Of a stretch of 39,789 nt of DNA, positions 26,169 through 38,779 are shown piece by piece. Origin of the DNA: Cruorifilaria tuberocauda (Eukaryota; Nematoda; Chromadorea; Rhabditida; Onchocercidae); assembly GCA_013365365.1 (NCBI GenBank), contig JABVXU010000495.1:1-39789 (forward strand). The letters are read 5' to 3'. A program made the position numbers and the translations under genes. How positions within the stretch are numbered: position 1 is the first letter of the stretch; each line of letters starts with the position of its first letter. The notes beneath the pieces were generated by a model. The model searched no databases. It saw nothing but the letters and a program-made list of their open reading frames with translations, and was not told where the DNA came from.

Positions 26169-29100
26169 CCTAAATGTATATTTTAAAAAAGTAGTAAATG
26201 AGAAGTGCATGTCTTAGCTTCCAATCAGTTTTCCATATAACTATCTCAGCCAATATAGTGACTAAAAGAAGGGTTATCTATTCATATTAAGAGATTTTAG
26301 ATCTTTATTTTATTTTTCAGTCACAAAAAGAATCGAGTAAAAAGCACAGCATTTAAGGAGTCTGAGAGGGCTAACAACGAAAAATATGAGGATTATTAAA
26401 ACAATTCGGTGAAATATGACTAAACAAAATTTAAAAATGAACCGGGCAGAACTTACGCTATTTCTAACTTATCTATTTTTACAGCCTATAATAAGTCTGT
26501 CGTGCAAATTCTCGTCTCATACAGTGAAGGGTAGATATTTATTTTTGCTTATGTAGGATAGAGTGAAACGTCGGCTTGATGATTGAAAAAAAGATAGAAG
26601 GTGCCGTCCCATTAATTTTCTGGCTTTTCAAACTTTGACTTGATACTAAGTTTTAACGACAAGAGAACACTTGTTATAACAGTGAGGAATTTTATCCAAA
26701 ATTTAATAATTACGGTGAATTTTTGGTATACTTTAGTTTTTTGGATAAATTTAGAGTATAATTTTATACTTTCCATTAGGTTAAATTCTTTCAGCTGGAA
26801 CCTTTTTTTAATTAAAATCATCGAAATTGCGGAATACTGCACCTGTAATATGCAATTTCAGAAATTCGTTGATTAAAGGTTTTATATAATTTTTTATAGC
26901 TACTATTGTTAATGCTGTCAGCAAATTTGTTAATCTAATAATGTTTTCGTATTTCTTTACCATTGCCTTTCTTCTTTAAATAGCGGCAAGTTGTTTCATT
27001 TGAAACTGTTTAATTACCCATTCGATATTGATGTAGTGCAAGTATGGCTGTTACTGATCGTAAAATGTGAAGCAAATGACGTTGAAACAGTAGCAAAATA
27101 ATGATTTAGATCATTTGATTCTCAACTTATCGCTGAAACTGAATATTCTTGGAACCTTAAATTCATTGATAGAACAATAGATACAATTTTCCTTACATGG
27201 AGATGATCAATCTTCAACAACAATCAACAAAGATTAATATTAAATAATAACTTGCAAATTACACACATTGTGCATAGAGCACAATGTATAAACAGGGAAA
27301 TGTGTCACTCATGATGAAGCAACAGCTGACAGAAATACAGCGCCATTTTCCACGACAAAAATATTAAGTTGGAACTAAAAATTGTTTCTTTTATTAGAGA
27401 TGAAAAAATATTGTTGAGATTTGATAATATAGAATTTTATCCTTTCAAAATTGAATAGTTTTTCTTTTTGAATTTGATTTGAACGTTTGCAATATCAACG
27501 CATATTATTTTACCCTCAAAAACTTAAGAATAATATTTAATTCTATCATTGCATTTTTAAATGAAATCTAATACTTGAAATAACAATTAAATGATGGGAA
27601 ATAATACAATTATATATAAGTCCATTTTTGATGTGAAATACAAAGATTAAAGTTTTTATTCCATAATTTCTTTGAAAAAGCAACTATAGGGAAAGATGCA
27701 AAATGATTTTTGAACAAATATTCTTTTTTCAGGAGTTATTATCATATAACATTCTTTTATTCTTATCAAGTAGTGAAAAGAATGATGGTATTTGAAAAGT
27801 CAAGTAAATTCATTTAGTCTGCGCATAAATATCTCTTTGAAAGCATTTCATATTGGTAGAAATATCAGAAAATTATCATATTCTTTTCTAAATTCATTTA
27901 TCAGAGTTTGTAAGCTTAGTTTTAAATTTTCACTAAATAAGAATCAAAAAAAATTGAAATTAGAATTTGAAGCTTATTCGTTAATGATTTTTGAACATAA
28001 AACACATAACTTTTTAATCAATACTTCTAGATGATATTAGTGTTGTTACTTTTATGGGATCTTGAAATTTCACCTCTCCTTAAGTGCAGAATGCTTTTTT
28101 CTAGTGATATTTATCATTAACGATTAATAATTTTGCAACCGATTACCATTCATTTATTTCGATAAAATCAAATTTTATTCCTTATAAACTATATTATGAA
28201 AATTTCGAAGGAAGAAAGATATTAAGGATAGAATGTTGGATTTGAAATTCGTCCTGGTGCATATCATGCGGTAACTGGCATGAAATCGAAATAAATGTAT
28301 GCATGAACAAGTACGAGCATTTCAGCATTCCTATGAATTTCACAATCATTAAAGCGTATAGGTGAAATGTGAAACAAAGAATGGATGTCGTGTGATGCTA
28401 GTTTTTCGTCTTCTTCTGTCCGAATTTAGCTAAAGCCTTTACTAATATTTGATTTTTCGCTGAGCAAACATTTCCTTTCAGCTATAGGATAAGAAAAGTA
28501 TAATAATAATAATAGTTTTTTCCTTCAGTATATTCAAGACTACAAAAGTTCAGATAAACGAAGAAACATATGGATAGGATTTGCGGAAATTTTAGGAATG
28601 CGAAAATTTTTATAATTGTAACCGAAGAAATGTATTTCACGTTCCTTTTTGGTTGTAAATTGCATAGTAAACTATTTGCATCAACTGCAAATCTGAGCTC
28701 AGTGCCATAAGAAAGTTCAACTGGGATGTATTAGTGTGAAAAGACACTTGTTGTCCATACTTAATTATTTTCTGTTTTGGTGATATTTCTTCCGCATTTG
28801 GTGATTTCGCAAGAATGAATTTTGATCGTCATAGGTTAGATAACTTTGCTCAAATAGAGAAATTCTATGATTTCAAGATTTGTTTTTCCATAGAACTCTT
28901 TAAATTACTGAAAAAATTAAAAAAAAATGAATGGTTTGCTAAAAATCATCATTAGAATTCAACACATCACTGCTTTAAACATTTTGTATTATACTTTTTA
29001 ATTAAGTTGAATCCGCCTTCAATATTTGTTTAAACCAATTCAAAAAATATTTTACATTTTTAAATACCATCATAACAGCATTTTCTGAAAAATATTGATA

Positions 29101-29783
29101 TGCTCACAGTCTTCAACACCTTTTAAAAATTTCACGCTGACATTGTAGTATAAATTCGAAAATGAAAGAGCAAAACTTCGACCCAGAGAAACAAGGGAGT
29201 AAGGAAAATGAATCACACTATTATGAAAAGAATCATACGATTGACTGACACATGATTTTTGATAACGGTATAAAACAAAAATACTTTATGAAATGAAAAT
29301 TGAATTGATCAATGAACAACGTCATTGAAATAAGGGATAAAAATTTGAAACGACCTCCACCAGGCTGCGATGAGATAGAGGAGAGCAACTTTATTTGAAG
29401 ATATCTAAAGTACGCATGCTTTTATGGATGTGAAGATGGCAGTAAATAGATACATATCAACATAATAATAATTGCAAGTAAAACAAAAAAGAGTTGTAAT
29501 GCTAAATGTTTTTATCATGATTATGACAGTGTTTCTTTGAAATGACTGTCACATTCGATTCGGTTAATATGGCATCATAGATTTTCGCTACCGTCGAAAC
29601 TTTTTTAAGTTTTATTAAAATTTCTAGAGCGTGTAATGATTCAAGTTTGAGTCTTCAGGTGAGGAACAAAGTTCAAAATAAATAATAAAATTTAGAGCAT
29701 AAAGATTTGCTTTAATGGAATCAAAATATTCCGTAAAAAATCCTGAAATTTTTTTTCTTTTTTGAAATGATAGACCATTAACT
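26169..29783. other. Gene-poor interval between upf2 and the MAM gene
   Basis: Both neighbours are on the minus strand, so this holds the upf2 promoter and the 3' flank of the MAM gene. It is very AT-rich. I found no phase-linked exons, no recognised domain and no RNA gene. Open frames here are short and lysine/phenylalanine-rich, as expected by chance. Confidence 0.5.
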
Positions 29784-32700
29784 TTATAATGAACAAGCAA
29801 GATTATTGTCAACATCGGTAACAGTTATGTTTGTAATGGAAACATGGGCACTTCTAGAAGGATCAACTAGTTTAGCAACCATATAAAACTTTGTATCACT
29901 GGGTAGTACTTCCATAAAATCATGATGCCAGTCCTGTCCTGCACTATCACCTCCAACTTTGAAGCAACTATCTAATTCTCGATTGATACTATCATGACAT
30001 ACGAATACTGAAGATACATTCGCCTAAAAACTATTCTTTAATAGAGATCTTAGTAAAGGTTGGAAATCGCTCTACCATAAACACTCTTCGCCTATGTTAC
30101 ACCAGTTTGCTCAGTTAACCAACCAAGTAGTTTAAAAACTTTCTAATAAAACTATTCATGGATATGACTGATCAAATGATTTATTAAAACTGAATTATAC
30201 TACTTGCTCCTTAATGTATTCATTAAATAAATTTTGAAAAAACTGATTCGTAAGCTTTGAGATATACATGGAGAGAAACTTGCTTCGTTGCGATACAAAA
30301 AATGAATTCTCGCAGCAACATTTAGACGAAAAGTTGGTGATTCCAATACTGCTACTTTGCCTTTTTTAAATAAAAATGCGGTAACAGCACCATCTCGCGC
30401 TTTGAAGTTGCTTTGGGATAAAGCAACTCGACCGGAACTATATAAGCATGTTTGACCTAAAATTGGATAATTTCGGGTATTCATTTTCATACATAAATTT
30501 TTTCAATAAACAAACAAGACATATTTTCACCTTCTCTAAAGTTACAAGAAAGAAGTCGGCAAACATTTGGATCAGGTATTTGAGCTAATCCAGAACCAAA
30601 TAAACGCACTCCGTGATACCGTATTACTGATGGACATATGTCACCCTGAAAATCTGATTTCACAGCAATTTTTTATGAATCAGTTTGATTTCCAAACATA
30701 ATTTGAAAAGAAAATGGAGCATATCAAGAAAGAAGTTTTGAAAAAGTAATTTGAATCTTTTTTCAATTTTTTTAACAGTTGAACAATCTTTTTCTGGATT
30801 TATGCGACCTTTTTCCATACAAAAATCATAAATTATTCTCAGTATACGACTAGATAAAATCGTCCTCTACTACATTTCTTACCGTAACTACTAGATCATC
30901 GATCAGTGCCATTCCTTGAGAGGATGATTCAGCTTTTAAGGCGATCCGTACCGGATGATTTATTTCTGGTAAATCAACTAACGCAGGCCCCGGTTGTTTT
31001 AAAACTATTTTTTGGCAGTCAACCGCTTCCGAAACTATATTTTCAAGCAGACAAACATCTAGGCGTATGTCACCGCTAAGCCAGAATCTGAAATGTTTTT
31101 CATGAAAACGGGTTTTCTGCGAAATTAAAGACCACTGTGCTCAGAAAATCGAGAAGTTGGGGTTTGAAGATCAGAATTTAGCTTTATTCTGTGGCATTTA
31201 AAATCTTGTCGTTTAATTTGTTGGATTGAAGCAATATTGATTCAATTTCGATTACTAATTTGTGCAAAGTTTAATTTTTACACGAATTTCTAACCAACAG
31301 TAAATGAGGAAATTTTCTTTGCGGTGACGGTGCATTGCAAAATATAACTGTCTGATGAACGGCAGTCAGTGTTTATCATGCCATACAGTGTGTCAAAAGA
31401 CTCCTTGTAGGCCATCAGTTGCATATTTCGTTTATGATTAATCAGCTCATGCAGATATATTTCAAAATTCCAAGTCAAATATATTCAAATTTTGAAACAA
31501 AATATCAATGACAACCTAAATGTAAGAGTGGTTTGACTGATAATGCATCTGATTGGTTCGGTAGTTAGTGTTGATGCTTGACCAGATTTCAATCGGACGA
31601 CAGCAAATTCACCATCTGAATGAAAAACAATTGCCTGTTCTTATGTTTATCAGCAATAAGTACGCAGTTTGCACAGTAAAATCTTACCTGGCAATTCGGA
31701 ACTACCAGTAAGAGAAATGAATTTATGTTTATCAAATGGTGTGATACCAATTTGCCATGCCGGTTCCGTTTGCTCATTATTTGCCCACATACAATCTACA
31801 GCACGTCTTTCAAACGAACAATCCAAATCCCAAAAATCAAACATTAGTCATTTAATTTATGGAAAATCTTATATGAGTTGACAATGTAAGAAATTATATA
31901 GAAATCTGGAATAGTTTCCGGAATATTTGAAAGATGAGTATTTAAACACAATCAGATTTTATTGATATTGATATTTTTAAAGTGCTGATTGCATTAAGAG
32001 ACTTTTTTACTTTGGTTGAAAATATTGGTCGTTGCATCAGCGCACTAAGCATTGGCGTTGGATAGAAATTGTCTCCGAGATCCCAAGCATTAACTGCTTC
32101 ACTACAAAATGTCGCTTCATAGCTTATATCATCGATTGCAATGAAGTTGTCGTAATCACTGTTGATGCTTTTTACCTCAACTGTTAGCTGTAAAAAAAAT
32201 TGAATTAAAATCCGATAAATACAATAATAACGGTATGAAATTTTATAATTCACCATATTGTTGACAGTTATTCTGTAAAGGAAATTTCTTTTAATTTATT
32301 TAATTTTTAACTTTTTTACTGGTAATTTTTTTCATTCTTATTAATGTTTCAGAATAATCGACTATGCATTTTGAATATTCAACTATATTTGTTGTAGCAT
32401 CTTTTCTTTGTTTTGTTTTTTGCTTTGATTTTGTAAAACGTTTTGACTTTTTTTTTATTCGGATTTTTTTAAAGTAGTACCCATATAATCAAAATTTGTT
32501 GATTCGAGAATAAACATGTTTAAGTTTTTGAAAACTTAGCGAAAACCAAATCAGTTGCAAAGAGATCAGGAATTACAGTTTAATATATTTAAGTTCGGTT
32601 AATTCACTATTTGAATTAAAAATTTGAAAAATCACTGTAAACGTTGATAGCTTGTCGAATTTTATGCTAACAAGAGCAGGTGACAAAGCCATTGGTGCCA

Positions 32701-35700
32701 AGTAACACTCCGCGTTTAGCGAACGATTTTGAGCACAAATTTCCAAAGTCACATTACGAGTTGTCCAGAATCTACTCACATACTTCACTCATCAGTAAAA
32801 AGTTTGATATAGCAAGTAACAAATGTAACGATAAGAATTGAAATTTGCACCTAAAGATAAGCAGCAATTGAGGCATTCCATATCCTGATAGTTTAATTTT
32901 TGTCTCATTTATGCTGTACTTTTTTATGAAAAAAAGTCGGTTTGTACTGTAAAATCTGAACTAAAGAAATAGTAACCTGAAGTTAAATTTAGATGTGTTT
33001 TCCACTTGGCAGTCGATTGGATCGGATTGGAAAACATTAAAAGGACCGTGACGATTCTGTTCGATGTACATAAATAGGAAGGGCGCTTCCGGTACTGGAA
33101 GAGCACCAGTTGCATTGAACATTAATTCACTGCTTGGCGATTCATCGGCTACTTGCCACATCTGTATAATTCTAAGATGACTTCTAGTCATTTCTGATTC
33201 AAATTTCTAGCTTGTATTGCATTCTGAAACTCTTGTTTCCGTTAAATAAGCTATCCATAATGCAAAATACTCAGAAATTGAGTTTGAATTGAGACTAATA
33301 ACCTCCAATCCATGGCCAACTGTACGCCATCGACATTTTGAAGAAAAATCACTACAATTCAGTTCATGGGCTGTTCTAACAAGGTTTTTTTTGTGGAATG
33401 TAATGAACGGTCTACCCCGAAAATTCTCGCCCAGATCAACTGCAAACAAAAATATTCAAATCACATGTTGCAAATGATCAATACATACTTTTCTCCAATC
33501 TGTAAAAAGAGTGTTGCGAGAACAATGTAGGCGTAAAATTGTTTCATTATGTCCAAAATATTTAGCTACACTTACTAAAAAGTATTGGTAAAGTTTGGAA
33601 TGATTTAGATTTGAAAGCCAAAAAAGAAGAAAAGATAATAACAAGAACATATTTGAAATTCTGCATAAAGAGGCTCTATAGACGATATTGTCGACCATGA
33701 CAAATGAACCCTCTCGATTTGCCATATTGTATGCTTTGATACCAATGCTTTATGCAAAAAAGTATTAAATTTTGCCAAAATTATGAATAAAAATGTGATT
33801 TAAAAGAGAGAGAAAAGTCTAAAATTTTAAATCAAGCTTTTCAAAATTTGCAAAAAAGATATTCATAGTTGAGATCGTAATTTTGAATTAACTGAAATGC
33901 TCTAACCATCATACCTGAATTCTTCATCACGTGGCGGAATTTCAACTGTGCATTCAGTATTAATTAATACTGTACCACAATCAACGAAAGGTTTTTCCGG
34001 CAAAATAACAAGTCCATCTTGTTTTTGTTTTATTAACAACACTTCAACCCGTGCGCTGTTGTATAACCAAAACCTGAAAGCTAATTCTCATACCATAATC
34101 TGTTCTATAAAAATTAACAAATTTTAATCAGATATAGAACTTTTTCAATCATAACACTGCTGTTTGTAAGACTTTTAAAATTCAAATGGCTTTGAGACTA
34201 AGTTGTGGGTAAATTAGTTCTATGTGAAAGTGAAACAGACGTGAAGGTAAGGATGCCAGTGTTATTTTGACAACGAATTGGTGAACTTTTCAAGATAGCA
34301 GTTTGTTCCTCTTTTTTCCTGTCCCCAGTAAACAAGAGTTTGTCACCTAAAATTAGAAAACCTTGTCTATTGATTTATTGAAATTAATCACTGTAATCGT
34401 TCAATAATTCAGCATGTATTGGTCTGCACCGTTGTCTTTCACATTCGACTCCTTCCTTTAATTTCCGCTCAGTAAGGTCGTCGACAGCTCTAACTCCTAA
34501 TTTTGTTAGTCAATCATGGTAGTAGTTCTCACTTAATGAGAAATTCCATGAATCTGTTTCATTACCTTTCTCATTACCCAGTTACTATCCTACTGTCATT
34601 AGGGTTGAATCAGGCTTTGTTCAATTTTAAAAATAATCAATAGATTAAATTATAACTGTATGCGTCGGAGAAAAATTAGTTGACGACAACTAGCCAATAC
34701 GTGTCCTGTACATCTCCATAAATAACGATATATTATTTAAATTAAATTTTGAATTGGATAAACCTCGTGCCAATCGACTTGGTCCTGGTCGCACTTGCAG
34801 CACAGGGAATTCCGTGAAATCAGTTTTTTCAAATAAATGAAAGTCAAGGGAATCGAGTGCCTCGTCTTTCTCAACATTACGCCATTGACATTTTTTTATA
34901 TCATCAAATGAACAGTCCAAATCACTAGCATGTCGTATCGGTTTATTATCACGTTCACCTAAAAGTAGAGCTTCATCTTAGCAATGATACGCAGAAAAAA
35001 GAAATAAGTCCTGACAGAGAAACAAATTTTAAGCATATCTTAATGACTGTTTTTCTGTTATGGTACCATCTATGGTACTATCACAGTGTCAGAAAAAAGG
35101 AACAGCCATCCTACCTTTCTCTTTTTGGCTGATAGCCTTCAATTCTATCTTTTTAACTTTCCTTACGCTACCCATAATCATCATGTCACCACTGAAAAAA
35201 TTTCAGCGTCAAGAGTTATTACAAAAATAATACACTGGCCCCTAATTTTAATGGATTTAATTACTTCATTATTCATACCAGTTTCATTAAAACCATTCTC
35301 AATCCATTCGATCCCTAGATACTCTTTCAATTTCATTCGTTCGTAACCGTATCCAGCCATACATCCATTTCCTGCAACCTTTATCAGTTCATGAAAATGA
35401 AAATTCATGTTTACATTTTCAGGATCGAAACTAACTGAAGTAAATCAATGGTATTCAAGAAATTCTATTAAGTTACATTTCTAAATTATCGAAGTAAGCT
35501 TTAAACGAAATAATAAATGAAATTGAATTTACTGGAAGTTTTTTAGCTATTTGCGATAACAAATGTGAAACTCTAAACGAACAATCACTTGAATATACTT
35601 TTCTTCTGACTTATTAAACAAAAATTTTCATTAAAAAACAATAGAGAACAATACCTGACGGGAAGAGAAGGAGTAGGGATATCAAGAAGGAGTACATTAT

Positions 35701-35706
35701 GAACAT
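29784..35706 (-). CDS. Secreted multi-MAM-domain protein
   Basis: Seventeen exons give about 800 aa: 35706-35655, 35434-35279, 34958-34764, 34346-34241, 34073-33915, 33747-33649, 33499-33489, 33439-33303, 33161-32977, 32771-32636, 32187-32011, 31844-31688, 31615-31516, 31087-30883, 30645-30531, 30456-30284, 30023-29784. Exon 1 encodes a signal peptide (MFIMYSFLISLLLLFPS). Four MAM-like modules follow, at about residues 81-252, 292-445, 477-630 and 660-800. Their starts read DLDCSFDDIKKCQW, ELNCSDFSSKCRW, DLDCSFERRAVDCMW and CRLLSCNF. Their ends read FVMVDNIVYRASLC, FIAIDDISYEATFC and MALIDDLVV; the fourth is degenerate. MAM domains are extracellular adhesion modules. No membrane segment or GPI-type tail is evident (it ends NNLACSL), so it is probably secreted or cuticle/matrix-associated; that is inference. 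Oddities are an 11-nt microexon, a GC-AG intron before the last exon, and no AG acceptor for the exon at 31844. I do not know an established gene name. Confidence 0.85.
30024..30283 (-). other. GC-AG intron in the MAM gene
   Basis: Exon 16 ends CGCAACGAA and the intron starts GCAAGTTT, ending TTTTTAG before GCGAAT. The last exon is open only in phase 0, and nearby GT sites that would keep a plausible protein have the wrong phase. The join gives HFLYRNEANVSSVFVCHD, which aligns with the same strand of the other MAM modules. Confidence 0.7.
33489..33499 (-). other. 11-nt microexon of the MAM gene
   Basis: ATTGGAGAAAA is bounded by a strong acceptor (CTCTTTTTACAG) and a strong donor (GTATGTAT). 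Exon 6 ends in phase 2 and exon 8 starts with two bases to fill; only an insert of length 2 modulo 3 restores the frame. With it the protein reads SLCRISNILEKIDLGENF; without it the exons are out of phase. Confidence 0.7.
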
Positions 35707-36350
35707 TTCTAGTAATGTGATTCATGAATTTTGCGGGGGAATGCCTTGCTGCTGTTGCTCAACAAACTCCATTCTCATCCTTTTGTTTCTCATAACTTTC
35801 CGTTTTTATCCCATTTTCCATCCCATACTATGATATCAGCAGTCCTCTTTCTCCCGTTCTCGAAACGCATGCAGAAGTTGTGCTGCATTCAGATTGCATC
35901 TGCACAGATCAAGATACCTATCAACTTCCTGCTACTTCTGCTACTGCCGGTGCTTTTGCTCACTACTCTTCTCTTTTATCATCATACAAACAAAAAACTC
36001 GTTTGATGACCCACAATTACTTCAAAATTTTGAAACTCTCTTCGTAGAATTTCTTTTGCAGATGTTTCATTAATGAGATATTTCAATAAAACTCTGCAAC
36101 AGTGATAGTTTTTCAAAAAATTACAGTTTTTTGAATATTTCATTAAAACTTTCATCATTTCTGCTAACTAAAAACAAAAAGGAAATATCATAAATTGATT
36201 TCTAAATTCTCATTACCAAAAGAAAACTGAAGTATTAGATTGCATACTTGAAACTTCGATTCCTTTTCAAATCACCAGTAAATCATATATTTCGCCAATA
36301 ATCAACTAAATCATAAAATGTCATACAATGTATGGTTGTTTACCTTAAGC

Positions 36351-36410
36351 TAGTAAAATAAGATTAGTAAAATCTTAGTAAGATTAGTAAAGGTAATAAA
36401 AATAAGATTT
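36351..36410 (+). repeat. Short AGATTAGTAAAAT repeat cluster
   Basis: Four to five imperfect copies of a TAGTAAAAT/AAGATTAGTAA unit occur in about 60 bp, including a short palindromic piece (AAGATT / AATCTT). It resembles a degenerate microsatellite. Confidence 0.6.
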
Positions 36411-37229
36411 TTGTAAACTTGCCAGCAAAAGGTTCCTCACTTATTTGTCAATGTTTCTATGTAATCTGTTCCATATGTCTTCTGGTGAGAGGTACAAATG
36501 GAAAGATAATGACGACGGATCGCATTTTGCATGTATGTGTAGCTATTTCGTTTGTTAGGAGTACTTTTATAAATCTAATTATTACATCTATTATAATACG
36601 TGGAGGCTCACTGTGTTGAACACATTACTTGAATAATTGAAACGACAATGATTACAGTGGAAAAAAATCTGTAGGTTACAAAAAATTTTGTCCTTGACTA
36701 GCAATCTTGATTTGACAGCAGTTTTGCATATCTCAATGATTATTTTTCTTCATATTTTACAACTGAGAAACAAAATCATTAAAATTTTTAATTCCAGAAA
36801 TTATTTTTAATTCGAACCAAAAATCAGTATCACTGAAAATTTATCAAAGTACTCATTCCCACTTAAAAAATTAAATTTATTGTTTACTTATTGTCTAATC
36901 AATGAAAATTTTTTAATCTTATCAAACTAATGTATCCGCCATGATGGCTTATTGATGAGTGCTGGATTTGAAAGATAATCCAAAACTTCATATCCTATTC
37001 ATTCAAAAATATTAAAAGGTTTTTGCACCGTTCACTGTGATTTATCTGATTTTGCAGTATGATACGAACACAGCTTTAACAACTGCACTGTTTATGAAGT
37101 GATGCTAAAGTTTTGAATAATAGCCGCATATTAAGTTATAGCAAAGCTTTATCACTTTATTATTTTTTAGCTCTTTCTAAATCTTTGCGCCGAAATTTCT
37201 TCGTTTTTCACAATGATTTTGCAAAATAT

Positions 37230-37247
37230 AGTTCACCATAGTGAACT
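37230..37247. repeat. 7-bp perfect inverted repeat AGTTCAC/GTGAACT
   Basis: The arms AGTTCAC and GTGAACT are separated by CATA. The half-site AGTTCA resembles nuclear-receptor half-sites (RGKTCA) arranged as an inverted repeat. It is isolated, so it may be chance. Confidence 0.5.
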
Positions 37248-38779
37248 ACCATAGGCTTGTTACCGATTTCTATTCCGATATCACATGTTATTTATTTATT
37301 ATGTAGCCACCCTTATTGGTTTGACTTAGAATTCATCGAAGGTTCAGCTCATTTCTTTTGAACAAAAAAAAAAAATTATATGATAGTGCCAGTCATAAAA
37401 TTAATGGTTCGACGCCCTCTATCTTATCGTTTACAACGAGAAAGCCTTTAATTTGAGTAAATGGAAGTTGCAAATTCGACAACATCATGTGCAACTATTG
37501 CCCCGGATCACTTGTTAAAAATTTACTTTCCAAAAGAAGTGAAATATGTATAGTTATAGCTAGTGTCAGGTTTGGTATATTAATGCTTTTTAAAAGAATT
37601 GGCATTGGCTTTATTTGGATATTGTGCTTATTACTGAAACCCTAACTGCCACGCGAAATATTTTGATGCTTATGAACTACTATAAAGGATTCACAGATAT
37701 ACAGAGAGACAAAAATTTTCGAAATACACTGCAAAATAACAATTTATCATCAAAATCAAAATATTTTCATAATTATGATCTAAGCTTTCTAAAAAAAAAT
37801 GGTTCAATGATCTCCACTGTTTTGAATTTAATCTTTTTGTATATTAATACCAAAATTAATGGTTTAAAAAATATTCATAATAAATTCAACCTGAATGAAT
37901 TTTTGTTTTAGTCATTTAAAATTCTTATAGCGCTGCACCATATTATAATTCACTGAGCGACATTCAAGTCATTTTTCAGAATTTTTTTCCAGTCAACCTC
38001 CCCATCTTTTCTATTTTAATCATGACCATGAGAAGATAGCATCAAAACTGGAAGAATCTTTGAAAAGACAGCGGGAAAAGGAAAGCAACTTCAATTATTT
38101 ATGGCTTCTCATAGCATTGATCTTTTTGTCATTAAGCCTGTCACAGGTGTTATTTGATAACATGATTACTTGATCACCTATTTCAGTCGTTCTAGCAAAT
38201 TTAAATGATTTATTGAAAAGTTATAAGCGAAATTTAAAGTTTCATGGTGAAAGTTCAGGTTATCCATACATAAGGAATGTGAACAAGAAATAATCAGTAA
38301 TTCAATCACGTTCAATATCTGATCATTGTACTTCGGTGCTTCTTCATAAACATGAAATCCAATGAAGTTTCAAATTCTGAGAAATTTCAAGGAAAAAAGG
38401 AGGAGAATTCAATTAAAGAATGATTTTCGACTTCATAATATTCCATTTTCTCAAATTTCATTTAAAGACACAGATTTATATGTGTAAATGCAGGTTAAGA
38501 ACAAACGCAAGACGCGATGGATTTCCACGAAATATTTCACACATGAAAAATCCTTTTGTGAATTTGTTATGATATGAGTGTCCTATTTGTTGCAGAAGAT
38601 TGGGAGATATCAATGACTTGATAGGTTGTGCGTGATTTCAGTTTTTTGTTCTTTTTTTAAAACATCTCCATTTACATTAGAAACACAGAGCATTGGGTGG
38701 AAGTTCTTGGAAGAGAAACTTGGTGAGACGAATAGACAAATACGGAAAAGAATTTCCGAAAGAAAGGATATGATCCATT

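Noticed and set aside
35731..36006. Hydrophobic plus-strand frame of 91 codons
   Set aside because: It lies opposite the MAM promoter side; its Leu/Phe/His richness comes from a C/T-rich strand, and no supporting signals were seen.
37615..37911. 98-codon frame rich in Asn, Lys and Leu
   Set aside because: It starts at TTG, has AT-driven composition and lacks splice partners or a domain; a chance frame is likelier.
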